A stretch of 64,000 nt of DNA. Origin: Bacteroidia bacterium. GTDB lineage: Bacteria > Bacteroidota > Bacteroidia > Flavobacteriales > Flavobacteriaceae. The notes beneath the pieces are model-generated. The model worked only from the letters and a program-made list of their open reading frames with translations. It was not told where the DNA came from and did no database searches. Location of the stretch: the NCBI GenBank assembly GCA_030429835.1, contig JAUIGC010000001.1:1-64000 (forward strand). Reading direction: 5' to 3'. A program made the position numbers and the translations under genes. This document shows positions 55,504-64,000 of the stretch, one piece after another (within the stretch, counting starts at the first letter, position 1; the number at the start of each line of letters is the position of its first letter).

Positions 55504-55941
55504 TTACAGTTTATAGGCTTGACGCGCCAATAGTTTCCATTGTCCACCAACTTTGTTAAAAATCAATAGTGCCCCAATATTTACATCAACCTCTACCCCT
55601 TTATCTCTTCCTTTAGCCTTAAATATATGTCTCACTATCCCCGTATTTTCATAAATTGATATGCTTTGGTCAATAGGGGTAATGGACAAAAATTCGAATG
55701 GGCCGTTCATAATTGCCTCAATAAACTCCGTTCGATTTTCGATGATTCCGCTGGAATGGCCATACGTAAGTTCTTTAAGTGTAAGAAATTCCAAATCCCC
55801 CTTTTCCTTATGGACCATTGCGTAATAAAGTTTATGCACCGTTTTTAGCAGAGCTTTTTCTTCAGCATTTGAAATTTGCGCATGGGTAAAGTTCGAATAA
55901 AAAGAGAGGGTCAATACTAAAATTTTTATCCAATACTTCAT
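55504..55941 (-). CDS. Exported NTF2-like (DUF4440-type) protein
   Basis: A 145-residue protein with a signal peptide (about 1-21, ending THAQ) and a single NTF2-like cone fold, judged by the YYAMVHKEKGDLEFLTLKEL opening and the GGQWKLLARQAYKL final strand. Such domains bind small molecules or form catalytic pockets; no catalytic residue can be named. Located between the RraA-like and BASS genes on the same strand. Confidence 0.75.
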   Translation of the reverse strand: MKYWIKILVLTLSFYSNFTHAQISNAEEKALLKTVHKLYYAMVHKEKGDLEFLTLKELTYGHSSGIIENRTEFIEAIMNGPFEFLSITPIDQSISIYENTGIVRHIFKAKGRDKGVEVDVNIGALLIFNKVGGQWKLLARQAYKL

Positions 55942-55975
55942 AATAAATAATTTAAACCGAATAATTCAATTGGTA

Positions 55976-56911
55976 TCAATGCTGTTCTACATGTAAGTAA
56001 TCTTGTAATTCCTTTCTGGTCATCGGCAATTTGTCATCTGGATATGCATCTAGCCATTTTTTGAAGTCATCGTTAATTTCTTTTGTCCACTTCGTATCGA
56101 TTTCTCCTGGTGTATATTTTTTCTCTCTAAGTCTTTGAAATCCAAAAAGGTCCTTTAACCCAACTACCTCTGAAGAAAGTACTAATTCAGAAGCCAAATG
56201 GGATGGAATAAAAATTGTTCCATGTCGATTGGCAAGAACGACGTCACCAGGTAAAACTGTAGTCCGACCGATTCTAATAGGCGTATTAATATGCGTGAGC
56301 ATTTCTTCTTGTAAATAAGAAGGGTCCGCTCCTCTATACCAAGCATTAAAACCTTGGATATCCAAAAGACCGGCAACATCTCTAACCCCTCCGTCAAAAA
56401 TCACCCCATTTTTAGCATTTGCATAAATAGCGTTTCCAAGATTTGAACCAATAAGCGTTCCATCGATTATTCGTCCATATCCATCAGCCACATATACATC
56501 TCCGGGAACCAATAACTCTATGGGCCAGGAATTGCTTCCTCCGATGGTGTCCCGACTCTCTTCGGCTCCTTTTAACTTTATTAGTTGTTTTAGGTCTGGT
56601 CTATTTGGCATGTATTGTGCAGTGACTACTCTACCCGTCATCACACTGTCTTGATGCAAAATTTGCCAATCTCCCTCATATTGGTTATGAAATCCACGTC
56701 CCCTTAAAAAGCCCCACGCTTCCTCTATCTGTATATTCTTCATCCGTTGTAAAATAGCGTCGGATACCTTAGGCCGACCATCTTTAAAACGTTCCCCCTT
56801 CCACGAGGAGGTTAATTCCTGAATATATGAAGGAGAGGCTGTAACGCTTTGGGATTGACCTTTCAACTGAATAAATGCAAAAATGTAGATTAGAAATATT
56901 TTTTTAATCAT
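55976..56911 (-). CDS. RraA-family protein, exported
   Basis: A 311-residue protein with a signal peptide (about 1-20, ending SQS). The core carries the RraA/HMG-aldolase pattern GNAIYANAKNGVIFDGGVRDVAGL, where Arg-Asp are the pyruvate-enolate and metal-binding residues of class II aldolases or decarboxylases of this fold, followed by INTPIRIGRTTVLPGDVVLANRHG. RraA homologues with a signal peptide are uncommon among known cytoplasmic forms. In this cluster it may act on a keto acid formed by the enolase-superfamily enzyme; this is inference. Confidence 0.85.
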   Translation of the reverse strand: MIKKIFLIYIFAFIQLKGQSQSVTASPSYIQELTSSWKGERFKDGRPKVSDAILQRMKNIQIEEAWGFLRGRGFHNQYEGDWQILHQDSVMTGRVVTAQYMPNRPDLKQLIKLKGAEESRDTIGGSNSWPIELLVPGDVYVADGYGRIIDGTLIGSNLGNAIYANAKNGVIFDGGVRDVAGLLDIQGFNAWYRGADPSYLQEEMLTHINTPIRIGRTTVLPGDVVLANRHGTIFIPSHLASELVLSSEVVGLKDLFGFQRLREKKYTPGEIDTKWTKEINDDFKKWLDAYPDDKLPMTRKELQDYLHVEQH

Positions 56912-56948
56912 GGTTAAGTAATAGTTTTTAAAACTGGCAATTCATAAT

Positions 56949-58448
56949 TTAGCTATATGTTCTATCATGTGAACGAAGTTCATTCCATTCTTTTGTCGGT
57001 GCAAAAAAGCTTTTATCGCTTGGATGCAGGTGTTGTTTTATTTCTTCCTCATTTAATTCTATACCTAATCCAGGAGCTGTCAAAGGAACTGTAGCAAAAC
57101 CTTTTTCAATCATTTTAAAGCCACCGACTGTTTTTACTAGGTTTTCCCACCAAGGTAAATCTACCGAATGATGCTCAAGCGCCAAGAAATTTTGTGTAGC
57201 CGCGGCGCAATGAACGTTGGCCATAAAGGAAATGGGTGTCCCCGCTTGATGCATGGCCATGGCTACACCGAATTCTTCTGCATAGTCGCCGATTCTCTTA
57301 GTTTCCAAAAGTCCTCCGGAAGAAGCAAGATCTGGATGCACAATGTCCACGGCTCTTTGCTCTATCAGGGGTTTAAAGTCCTTTAGGAGATAAATATCTT
57401 CACCCGTGGTAGTTGGAGTTTCAATGGAGTTTGTAATCGTCTTCCACTGTTCCGTGTATTGCCAAGGTACCATATCCTCAAACCAAGCCAAGCGGTATTT
57501 TTCTAAAGCTTTAGCAAGGCGAATATTATTGTTTAAATCAAAGTGACCATAATGATCTGTTGATATCGGAATTTCGTATCCTACCATATTTCTTACATCC
57601 TCTACGACGGATTGTAAATGTTCCAATCCTTTCTCCGTTATCTGTATTTGTGTAAACGGATGCATCGTATTGGCATAGGACATCATATTGCGCTGGTCAC
57701 CCCATTGTGCTAAATTACCATTTTCATTTTGCCAAAACTTACCATTGACAACGGTATCCTTTTTACCCTTAAGCTCCCCAATGGAAACATCCATCTTCAA
57801 CCAAGTATAACCTTGTTCTCTAACCCTGAAATCAATTAATCGTTTCTGTTCTTCAGGAGATGTGGCCTCGGGTGTATCCGCATATAATCGAATTTGGTCG
57901 CGATACCTACCTCCCAGTAGTTGCCAGGCCGGTACATTATAAGCTTTACCGCAAAGATCCCATAATGCCATCTCCACTGCACAGACTCCCCCAGCCTGTC
58001 TTGCCGGTCCACCAAACTGCTTGATGATTTTAAATATTTTTTCTACGTTACAAGGGTTTCTTCCGAGAATACGACTTTTAAGCATCAAGGCGTATCGAAC
58101 ATCCCCAGCGTCCCTAACTTCCCCAAGGCCATAAATCCCTTGATTCGTATCAATACGAATAATGGCAGTTCCTCCCATAACATTGGTCAGGACATATCTC
58201 ATATCCGTAATCATTAGTTGCGAGGGTGCGGATGCCCGTTGCACATTTATAGTACTTTGTGCAAGGGTATCTTCCAAGGAATAACCCATAAATCCTGCCA
58301 ATGAAAAACCTCCTAATGCCGTTTTTTTTAGAAAATTTCTGCGGTTTTCACCTATTGATGGATCCTCTATCTCTTTTTGTTTCAAGTCTAGATAAGCTTT
58401 TTCTTCCCTCTTGAATTGATTAATTAGTGTATTTAAGGTGTTTTTCAT
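56949..58448 (-). CDS. Enolase-superfamily (mandelate racemase/sugar-acid dehydratase-like) protein with Tat signal
   Basis: A 499-residue enzyme. A long N-region ends in a twin-arginine motif NRRNFLKKTALGGFSL (about 36-51), so export as a folded protein is expected. The catalytic domain has an N-terminal capping domain and a barrel with GYTWLKMDV, ISTDHYGHFD, WFEDMVPW, TTTGEDIY and AMHQAGTP, giving the metal-binding Asp/Glu/Glu and the His of the mandelate-racemase group. Sugar-acid dehydration is the likely chemistry; the substrate cannot be deduced. First gene of the unit ending with BASS. Confidence 0.85.
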   Translation of the reverse strand: MKNTLNTLINQFKREEKAYLDLKQKEIEDPSIGENRRNFLKKTALGGFSLAGFMGYSLEDTLAQSTINVQRASAPSQLMITDMRYVLTNVMGGTAIIRIDTNQGIYGLGEVRDAGDVRYALMLKSRILGRNPCNVEKIFKIIKQFGGPARQAGGVCAVEMALWDLCGKAYNVPAWQLLGGRYRDQIRLYADTPEATSPEEQKRLIDFRVREQGYTWLKMDVSIGELKGKKDTVVNGKFWQNENGNLAQWGDQRNMMSYANTMHPFTQIQITEKGLEHLQSVVEDVRNMVGYEIPISTDHYGHFDLNNNIRLAKALEKYRLAWFEDMVPWQYTEQWKTITNSIETPTTTGEDIYLLKDFKPLIEQRAVDIVHPDLASSGGLLETKRIGDYAEEFGVAMAMHQAGTPISFMANVHCAAATQNFLALEHHSVDLPWWENLVKTVGGFKMIEKGFATVPLTAPGLGIELNEEEIKQHLHPSDKSFFAPTKEWNELRSHDRTYS

Positions 58449-58854
58449 AAGATTTTATTTTGCCACATCATGTCATTTAAATATTGACGAGCCTCCACTT
58501 GTTTTATTTAAAACCTTGAACTTAAAGGCTTCAGGTGGTTATTTTAGATTATGCCGATTAAAAAACTACGGTGTATATATTTCAATTGCGCATCATATAT
58601 GCATATAATTGTCCGACATATTTAACCAACCTTAAGGTGTAAAATTTTTTAAATATATAGATAAAAATAATGCGATATATTGAAGAATAAACAATAGACG
58701 AACAATATAAATAAAAGAATCATATTAGAACTGAATCATATCCTTATGTTCACAGGATTTTCAATTGCTTTAGGAATTAGGAAACAATGGATGCTGAGTG
58801 TATTGATTTTAAAGCTTCAATGCAACTACGCTCTTTAGAGCATTGCCTTATGGT
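58449..58854. other. Gene-free region
   Basis: An AT-rich 406-bp intergenic stretch. It holds the promoter of the enolase-RraA-NTF2-BASS unit, but no exact promoter motif was identified and no gene is seen. Confidence 0.4.
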
Positions 58855-59721
58855 CTATTTTTTTAAACTTCTTAAGTAAGCTATACTTTCTGGAATCTGT
58901 TGAATTATTCTACTGCTTTCATCCTCAATAAAATAGTGTTCAACACCTACTTCTTGGGCAGCCCTGATGATACCGGGTATATCGAGTTCCCCCTCCCCCA
59001 GCGTTACATCGTTTTCCGGATCGGTTAGTCCTGTATGATCTTTTAATGTCCCTTTTTTTAGATCTTTGAGGTGCATTAATTTCCATCTATTTGGATACTT
59101 TCTAAGTAAATGGGCGGGATTTCCACCTCCAAATTGTACCCAATAAATATCCATTTCAAATGAGACATATTCCGGGTTTGTATTTTCAATAATGTAATCT
59201 AGTAAGGTTCCGTCTTCATAATCTATGAGCTCATAGCCATGGACATGATAACAAAAGGTCAGATTGTTCTTCTTAAGGTTTTTTCCAATCTCATTAAAGT
59301 CCTTCACCGCTTTTTCTGCGTCTTCAAAACTAAAACTTCCAGTTTTATGGGGTATCCATGCACACATAATATACTTTGCACCATAAACTTTTGCTCGCTC
59401 GATTATAGGTCTGGGGTTGTTCAATAAATCCTCATAACCACTTCCCATTGAAGGAATTTTCAGACCTCTTGCCTCACACAGTTTTTTATATTCCAGTGCA
59501 TCCATTCTATTTCCACCTCCTTCTATTGAAGTAAACCCCATACTTTGAATGGTGTCTAGTGTTTGGGCTACCCCATTGGGAAAACTTCTTCTAAAAGTAA
59601 ATGGGGCTATACCTAAGTCCTCGGTGAAAAGTGGAATACTAGATTCCTGTCCATTTACGGAAGAAATAACAGCCATTAAGCAAAGGACTAAAACAGAAAT
59701 CCTTGATATTGATTTTCGCAT
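58855..59721 (-). CDS. Secreted sugar isomerase/AP-endonuclease-2-like TIM-barrel protein
   Basis: A 288-residue protein with a signal peptide (about 1-25, ending VNGQ) and a xylose isomerase-like TIM barrel. Metal-ligand residues are plausible in FCYHVHGYEL, FEMDIYWVQ, LMHLKDLKKG and YFIEDES. Related exported proteins take part in 3-keto-glycoside cleavage in Bacteroidota. ATG 59721 was chosen because the upstream extension lacks a signal and runs into the GMC gene. Starts 16 nt after the GMC stop. Confidence 0.82.
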   Translation of the reverse strand: MRKSISRISVLVLCLMAVISSVNGQESSIPLFTEDLGIAPFTFRRSFPNGVAQTLDTIQSMGFTSIEGGGNRMDALEYKKLCEARGLKIPSMGSGYEDLLNNPRPIIERAKVYGAKYIMCAWIPHKTGSFSFEDAEKAVKDFNEIGKNLKKNNLTFCYHVHGYELIDYEDGTLLDYIIENTNPEYVSFEMDIYWVQFGGGNPAHLLRKYPNRWKLMHLKDLKKGTLKDHTGLTDPENDVTLGEGELDIPGIIRAAQEVGVEHYFIEDESSRIIQQIPESIAYLRSLKK

Positions 59722-59737
59722 TTGAAATAGATTTTTA

Positions 59738-61456
59738 TTATATGTTTCTTTTTTTAAGTTCGGCAATGGCATAATTTGCCGCTCTGGCGGTGATAGCCAT
59801 AAAAGTGAGCGTTGGATTCTGCGTACTGCCACTGGTCATACAAGCACCATCTGTTACAAATACGTTTTTGCAACTGTGTAATTGATTCCACTCGTTCAAA
59901 AGGGATGTCTTAGGGTCATGTCCCATACGCACCCCACCTACCTCGTGAATATCAGACCCGGGCAAAGCATGGGAATCTCTCGCCTCAATATTGGTGAAAC
60001 CTGCTTTTTCAAACATTTCTATGGATTGCTCAACGTAGTCTTTTGTCATTTTTTCATCATTTTCCGTCCAATCACATGAAACGACCAGTTGGGGGATTCC
60101 ATACTTATCCTTTAAATTGTCGTGCAAGCGAACATGATTACTTTCAATAGGTACACATTCCCCCATCATCCAAGTACTGACGTGCCAATTATCCCATTTC
60201 GGCTTAAGGATATTCTCCCGCAATTCATCACCAATAATACCCTCTGTTTCCGTTTTTCTTCCCCTACTTCCGGAAACTCCAATGGCATACCCTCGTAAGA
60301 AGTCAGTCTCTTGCTTAAAAACATTTCTAAATCTTGGCATATAAGCATGACTTGGGTTTCCTCCATCGGTCGTTTTGTCCTTAAACCCTTCATATTCCGC
60401 ATTTGCCTTTCCTCGGTAATTATGCCAAGTAATGTATTTACCTAATAATCCATTATCATTACCTAAACCATCCGGAAATCTCTCTGAGGTGGAATTCAGA
60501 AGAATTGCATTGGAATTGAAGGTGGAGGCATTGACAAAAATTATTTTTGAATAAAATTCAATCATTTCACCTGTCGTAGAATCAATAACCCGTACGCCAG
60601 TTGCCTTACCCCTTTTTCTTTTTTTATTGTTATGAATAATGGAATGTACGACCGAATTGGGTCTCATCGTAAGATTGCCACTTTTTTCAGCCCAGGGAAG
60701 TGTAGTTGAGTTGCTACTAAAATAACCTCCATAATTGCATCCCCGGTTGCACATGCGCTGATTTACACATTTAATTCTTCCTTGAGCTCTGTGAAGGGGT
60801 TGAGGGTCGGTTAAATGAGCACACCTAGCTTGAATTAAATGTCTGTCATTACCGTAATTTTGCTTTAAGCTTTCCTTAAAATATCGCTCTATACAACTTA
60901 ATTCAAAACCTGGCATGGTAATACTATCTGGTAATTCCGGAAGTCCATCGTTACCACCGGCCACACCGGCAAAGCGCTCAACATGGTCGTACCAAGGGGC
61001 TAAATCCTTATATCGAATGGGCCAATCTACGGCAAAGCCATCTCGGGCGGGACCTTCAAAATCATAATCGCTCCATCGTTGTGTTTGCCTGGCCCACAAA
61101 AGTGATTTCCCACCTACATGGTAGCCTCTAAACCATTGAAATGGCTTTTCTTGAACATATTCTTGTTCATCGTCCTTCATTTGCCAATGTAAAGTCGATT
61201 CGTTGAGCCTTCTTGCGTTTTCATGGTTAACTCTTTTTTCCAAAGGCACGGTACCTCTGTACTCAAAATCCCAAGGCGCTTTTGAAGCTGTTGGGTAATC
61301 AAGTATATGCTTTACATCCCTTCCACGTTCTAGCACCAAAGTTTTGAGACCTTTTTCACAAAATTCCTTGGCCGCCCAGCCGCCGGTTGCTCCTGAACCA
61401 ATGACAATTGCATCGTAGGTTCTTTTCTTTTCTGAGTCTATTGCTAAATGTGCCAT
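59738..61456 (-). CDS. GMC-family FAD oxidoreductase
   Basis: A 572-residue flavoenzyme. FAD-binding GSGATGGWAAKEFCEKGLK lies at the N-terminus. The C-terminal active site has the His of IHEVGGVRMG and the Asn of STQNPTLTFMA. It lacks its own signal peptide; the adjacent subunit 3 gene (1 nt upstream) has a Tat-like leader, so the pair may be co-exported as in gluconate and glucoside dehydrogenases. Oxidation of a sugar hydroxyl, possibly at C3 of a glycoside, is inferred from this pairing and from the DUF1080 neighbour. Confidence 0.9.
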   Translation of the reverse strand: MAHLAIDSEKKRTYDAIVIGSGATGGWAAKEFCEKGLKTLVLERGRDVKHILDYPTASKAPWDFEYRGTVPLEKRVNHENARRLNESTLHWQMKDDEQEYVQEKPFQWFRGYHVGGKSLLWARQTQRWSDYDFEGPARDGFAVDWPIRYKDLAPWYDHVERFAGVAGGNDGLPELPDSITMPGFELSCIERYFKESLKQNYGNDRHLIQARCAHLTDPQPLHRAQGRIKCVNQRMCNRGCNYGGYFSSNSTTLPWAEKSGNLTMRPNSVVHSIIHNNKKRKRGKATGVRVIDSTTGEMIEFYSKIIFVNASTFNSNAILLNSTSERFPDGLGNDNGLLGKYITWHNYRGKANAEYEGFKDKTTDGGNPSHAYMPRFRNVFKQETDFLRGYAIGVSGSRGRKTETEGIIGDELRENILKPKWDNWHVSTWMMGECVPIESNHVRLHDNLKDKYGIPQLVVSCDWTENDEKMTKDYVEQSIEMFEKAGFTNIEARDSHALPGSDIHEVGGVRMGHDPKTSLLNEWNQLHSCKNVFVTDGACMTSGSTQNPTLTFMAITARAANYAIAELKKRNI

Positions 61457-61457
61457 C

Positions 61458-61979
61458 TTATACCGTTTCTATTTCAACGCAGCCATGGTAATATCCCGGT
61501 GCCATTTTATACTTAAAATAGGTTGTCATCACCTCCTTCGAAGTTCTAAAACCCCTAATTGTTTCGTTTTTCATAAATTCAAAGAATTCCCTTTCCAACA
61601 TATTTACTGCGTTTGATTTCGCCAACAAAATCGATTTGCGTTCATCTGGATTGCAGGAAACAAAAGGTTTCCCAAAGGTTTCAGAGGCAGATTCATTAAG
61701 GTCATTTAACTGCTGTTTAAAACTCTCTTGAATTTCTTTCTCATAACAATCGGCCAATAAGCGCTGAATATATTTGTCCACACCAACCGATAGGGCTCCT
61801 ATTTGGTCGCCTTGGGGAATTATAGTATCCACTACCGAAGACAGAATCTTTTGATCATCATCCACATACAAGTTGGGTATATTCACGTCAGAAGGTCCCC
61901 AACCATTCGCCCAAGTGGGCAAGGAAACCAAGCTGAGGGAACCCATCAGCAAATTTTTAAGTGATTTACGTCTATCCAT
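61458..61979 (-). CDS. Gluconate 2-dehydrogenase subunit 3 family protein
   Basis: A 173-residue small subunit with a leader starting MDRRKSLKNLLMGSLSLVSL, a twin-arginine-like signal. The mature part matches the subunit 3 family (TIIPQGDQIGALSVGVDKYI and a C-terminal APGYYHG). In known systems it escorts the GMC flavoprotein through the Tat pathway and stabilises it. It is the first gene of the subunit-3/GMC/isomerase unit. Confidence 0.85.
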   Translation of the reverse strand: MDRRKSLKNLLMGSLSLVSLPTWANGWGPSDVNIPNLYVDDDQKILSSVVDTIIPQGDQIGALSVGVDKYIQRLLADCYEKEIQESFKQQLNDLNESASETFGKPFVSCNPDERKSILLAKSNAVNMLEREFFEFMKNETIRGFRTSKEVMTTYFKYKMAPGYYHGCVEIETV

Positions 61980-62232
61980 AATAAGAATTAAATTTTTAAA
62001 CTATTATCTTAAAATTATCAGAATGGTAAATTTTTGCAATTTATACCATGAAGTGCTAAATAAATGGAACCAAATTATCATAATCACATAAAATATTGTC
62101 ATTCACTATTGATTCGGATGAGATAAAATGATTTGCGAATTCTAATACTCCTAAGGGTAGCCATAAAATTGGTTTAGGCGCATTTCAATTTGGGAAAATT
62201 GATGTTACTTACCAATGGCCAGCAGATAAGTG

Positions 62233-63090
62233 TTAGTCCAAATACTGCATTGGCAATTCCTTTAAGGGCTTTATTCTAATGTCTTGATAAAATATCTCAG
62301 CACCTTCCGCTTGGAGCTGTATTTTACCTTTAGTTAGGGGTATTTCTTGATTGCCTTCACCATATTGTGAAGAATTATACAGAACCATAACTTTTTTTCC
62401 ATTAACTACGTGGATGGCAGTACTTCCGAAGCAATAAAGATCAATAGTATTCCATTCCCCACTACGTTTCTCAGCATTTACTGATTTACTAGCATGTCTT
62501 CCTTGTGGTAGTTTATGTGAAAAGTGAATCAGGTTCCCTGTAGGATCATACATATAATCCCCACCTTTATTACTTACTGGAATGTCAAAAGTTGCACCCG
62601 CACAACCCCAGTAATCACCTGTGTCTCCTTCCTGAATCTGAAATTCCTGTGATCTCATCCAAAATCCACTATCTGCTCCGTGCTCACCGACAGCATGATA
62701 CAGTATGCCACTGTCTCGAGGACTATTTTCTTTTGGAGGATATTTGTTTTTACCCCATTTAAATTTTAAGTGCAGATGATAATTTTCAAATTCCTCATGA
62801 GTTGAAATTCCGCCAAATCTTTCACCAGAGATATGCAACGTCGGCTTACCTTCCAGTAGGATTATTTTAAAAAGACCATTGGGATCATTGTTTAAACCCA
62901 GTCTTGTTCCGCTAGTCCATTCGCTCCACTCCCCTTTTGTATATTTTGCTCCTATATAAGTATCCCAATTGGACAGGTCCTTTCCATTCAGTAATAGCTT
63001 CCATCCTCCTTGGGAATTTTGGGAAATCAAAATGGAATTGAACAATACAAACAATAGAATCACGGAGCGGATTTTTTTATTGAATAACAT
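62233..63090 (-). CDS. DUF1080 (3-keto-disaccharide hydrolase-like) protein
   Basis: A 285-residue exported protein with a jelly-roll fold of the DUF1080 family. A signal peptide of about 22 residues (ending LISQ) is followed by GWKLLLNGKDLSNW, typical of the family start, then FENYHLHLKFKWGKNKYPP, DSGILYHAVGEHGADSGFW and a closing IFYQDIRIKPL. Members hydrolyse or hydrate 3-keto-glycosides. ATG 63090 was chosen over an in-frame TTG at 63129. It stands alone, upstream of the GMC unit on the same strand. Confidence 0.88.
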   Translation of the reverse strand: MLFNKKIRSVILLFVLFNSILISQNSQGGWKLLLNGKDLSNWDTYIGAKYTKGEWSEWTSGTRLGLNNDPNGLFKIILLEGKPTLHISGERFGGISTHEEFENYHLHLKFKWGKNKYPPKENSPRDSGILYHAVGEHGADSGFWMRSQEFQIQEGDTGDYWGCAGATFDIPVSNKGGDYMYDPTGNLIHFSHKLPQGRHASKSVNAEKRSGEWNTIDLYCFGSTAIHVVNGKKVMVLYNSSQYGEGNQEIPLTKGKIQLQAEGAEIFYQDIRIKPLKELPMQYLD

Positions 63091-63344
63091 GTTGTGTATA
63101 AAAAAGTTAATATTACAATTAAATGTCAATCGATAAAAGCAAGCTTGGCTCCCTTCCTTATTAATTGATAATTTATCTACCTAAAAAAACAGTATTTCTA
63201 CCAATACTGGTTCGATTAATTCTTAAACTTAAATTTTTATTAGGAACAACAATAAAAATTCATCACTCCTAAAATTTTCGAACTCTTATAATTTTTTCAT
63301 TTAGTATTAAAACTATTCATGTACATTAAATAAAATAACCTCTT

Positions 63345-64000
63345 ATGACAAATTTTTATAAATTCTTTAAATTAAAATTGAGTGCCTCCTTCATATGTTC
63401 TTGCTTAATTATGTTTACAATTATATCCTGTAAAGAAAAGCGAAAGGACATACAAGAAATGGAAAAGGTGGCCGTGGCAGATACACCTTTCTTCAAACCC
63501 AATCCACAATTCATTGAGAAAGTAGAGGTAAACAAATTGGAATTAGGGCAACCCGCACCCGATTTTAATCTCCCGGGAATTGATGGAAAATTTCACAATC
63601 TGGCCGAATACACCTCGGAAGTGTTAGTTATTTTGTTCACATGTAACCATTGTCCGACGGCCCAGGCCTATGAAGATCGGGTGATTGCATTTGTTGACGA
63701 CTATAGTGATAAAGATGTGCAGTTGGTGGCCATATCGCCTAATAGTCCAATTGCCGTTCAATTGGAGGAATTAGGCTATACAGACTTGAGCGATAGTTTC
63801 GAAGAAATGAAGATTAGGGCAGAAGACAAGAAATACAATTTTCCATATTTATATGATGGGGACACGCAGTCGGTCTCATTGAAATATGGTCCAGTCGCAA
63901 CGCCTCATGCATTCGTTTTCGATAAAGACAGAATTTTACAATATGTAGGACGGTTGGATAGCATCGAGAAACCGGGTTCTGCCAACGCTGAGGACTTACG
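63345..64000 (+). CDS. Redoxin/thioredoxin-like lipoprotein (partial, runs off the window)
   Basis: An open frame from ATG 63345 continues past 64000, at least 218 residues. A signal with lipobox ending IISC (Cys about 29) precedes a peroxiredoxin-like thioredoxin fold with APDFNLPGIDGKFHNL, an active-site-like FTCNHCPTAQAYEDR (CxxC) and cis-Pro segment GPVATPHAFVFDKD. It probably reduces periplasmic or surface proteins. The C-terminus is not in the window. Divergent from the DUF1080 gene. Confidence 0.85.
   Translation, partial: MTNFYKFFKLKLSASFICSCLIMFTIISCKEKRKDIQEMEKVAVADTPFFKPNPQFIEKVEVNKLELGQPAPDFNLPGIDGKFHNLAEYTSEVLVILFTCNHCPTAQAYEDRVIAFVDDYSDKDVQLVAISPNSPIAVQLEELGYTDLSDSFEEMKIRAEDKKYNFPYLYDGDTQSVSLKYGPVATPHAFVFDKDRILQYVGRLDSIEKPGSANAEDL

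Noticed and set aside
59722-59832. N-terminal extension of the secreted isomerase-like protein
   Set aside because: It runs into the GMC gene and would place the clear signal peptide internally.
1-64000. CRISPR arrays, rRNA genes and complete insertion sequences
   Set aside because: No repeat-spacer pattern, rRNA signature or transposase was found on reading through the window.

Overview
The window looks like a chromosomal segment of a marine-type Flavobacteriaceae bacterium (Bacteroidota). The reasons are the core proteins (a FolK-deoxynucleoside kinase fusion, DUF2797, a GH3-family acyl-adenylase, YhhQ), a TAnnTTTG promoter at a tRNA gene, a SusC/SusD pair, and a BfmA/relaxase/coupling-protein mobilisation module. 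Genus cannot be settled from the sequence alone.

Region 1 (1-15140) is a housekeeping backbone: clpP-clpX, an alpha/beta-hydrolase-like protein, a GH3-family protein, DUF2797, a large AsmA-like protein, yhhQ, sppA, folK-dNK, a SpoU-type RNA methyltransferase and mutS. Convergent genes are tightly packed. Two perfect 11-bp hairpins act as shared terminators and overlap stop codons.

Region 2 (15168-25490) starts with tRNA-Gly and tRNA-Leu. Between them lies a relic of the tRNA-Leu 5' half split by a 16-bp palindrome. A mobilisable-element relic of about 10 kb follows the tRNA-Leu. It carries a three-gene ABC-3C-type defence cassette (REase-like effector, small winged-helix-like protein, Rad50-like ATPase), a short RadC/JAB protein, a structured region with six 16-bp iterons overlapping the Fic promoter, a class II Fic protein, a VirD4-like coupling protein, a relaxase, a BfmA-like protein, a GC-rich hairpin cluster (oriT candidate) and a decayed tyrosine-integrase 3' end.

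Region 3 (26308-53799) is a polysaccharide utilisation locus for beta-mannan or glucomannan. It has GH5, two GH26, GH9 and GH30-like hydrolases, a CE2-like esterase, SusC/SusD and an AraC regulator. The cytoplasmic route is complete: a sodium symporter, a mannobiose/cellobiose 2-epimerase and a GH130 4-O-beta-D-mannosyl-D-glucose phosphorylase. A second epimerase is predicted to be a lipoprotein. A shared motif (TGACAAAAWARTAYT) occurs four times upstream of catabolic genes and is the best operator candidate. At the left edge are an ASPIC/UnbV FG-GAP lipoprotein and a convergent heptahaem cytochrome c.

Region 4 (54403-64000) is a second carbohydrate cluster, mostly exported. It contains a GMC oxidoreductase with a gluconate 2-dehydrogenase subunit 3-like partner, a secreted TIM-barrel isomerase/lyase-like protein, a DUF1080 protein, a Tat-exported enolase-superfamily protein, an RraA-like protein, an NTF2-like protein and a BASS transporter. 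The combination resembles oxidative (3-keto-glycoside) glycan cleavage. The window ends inside a redoxin lipoprotein gene.
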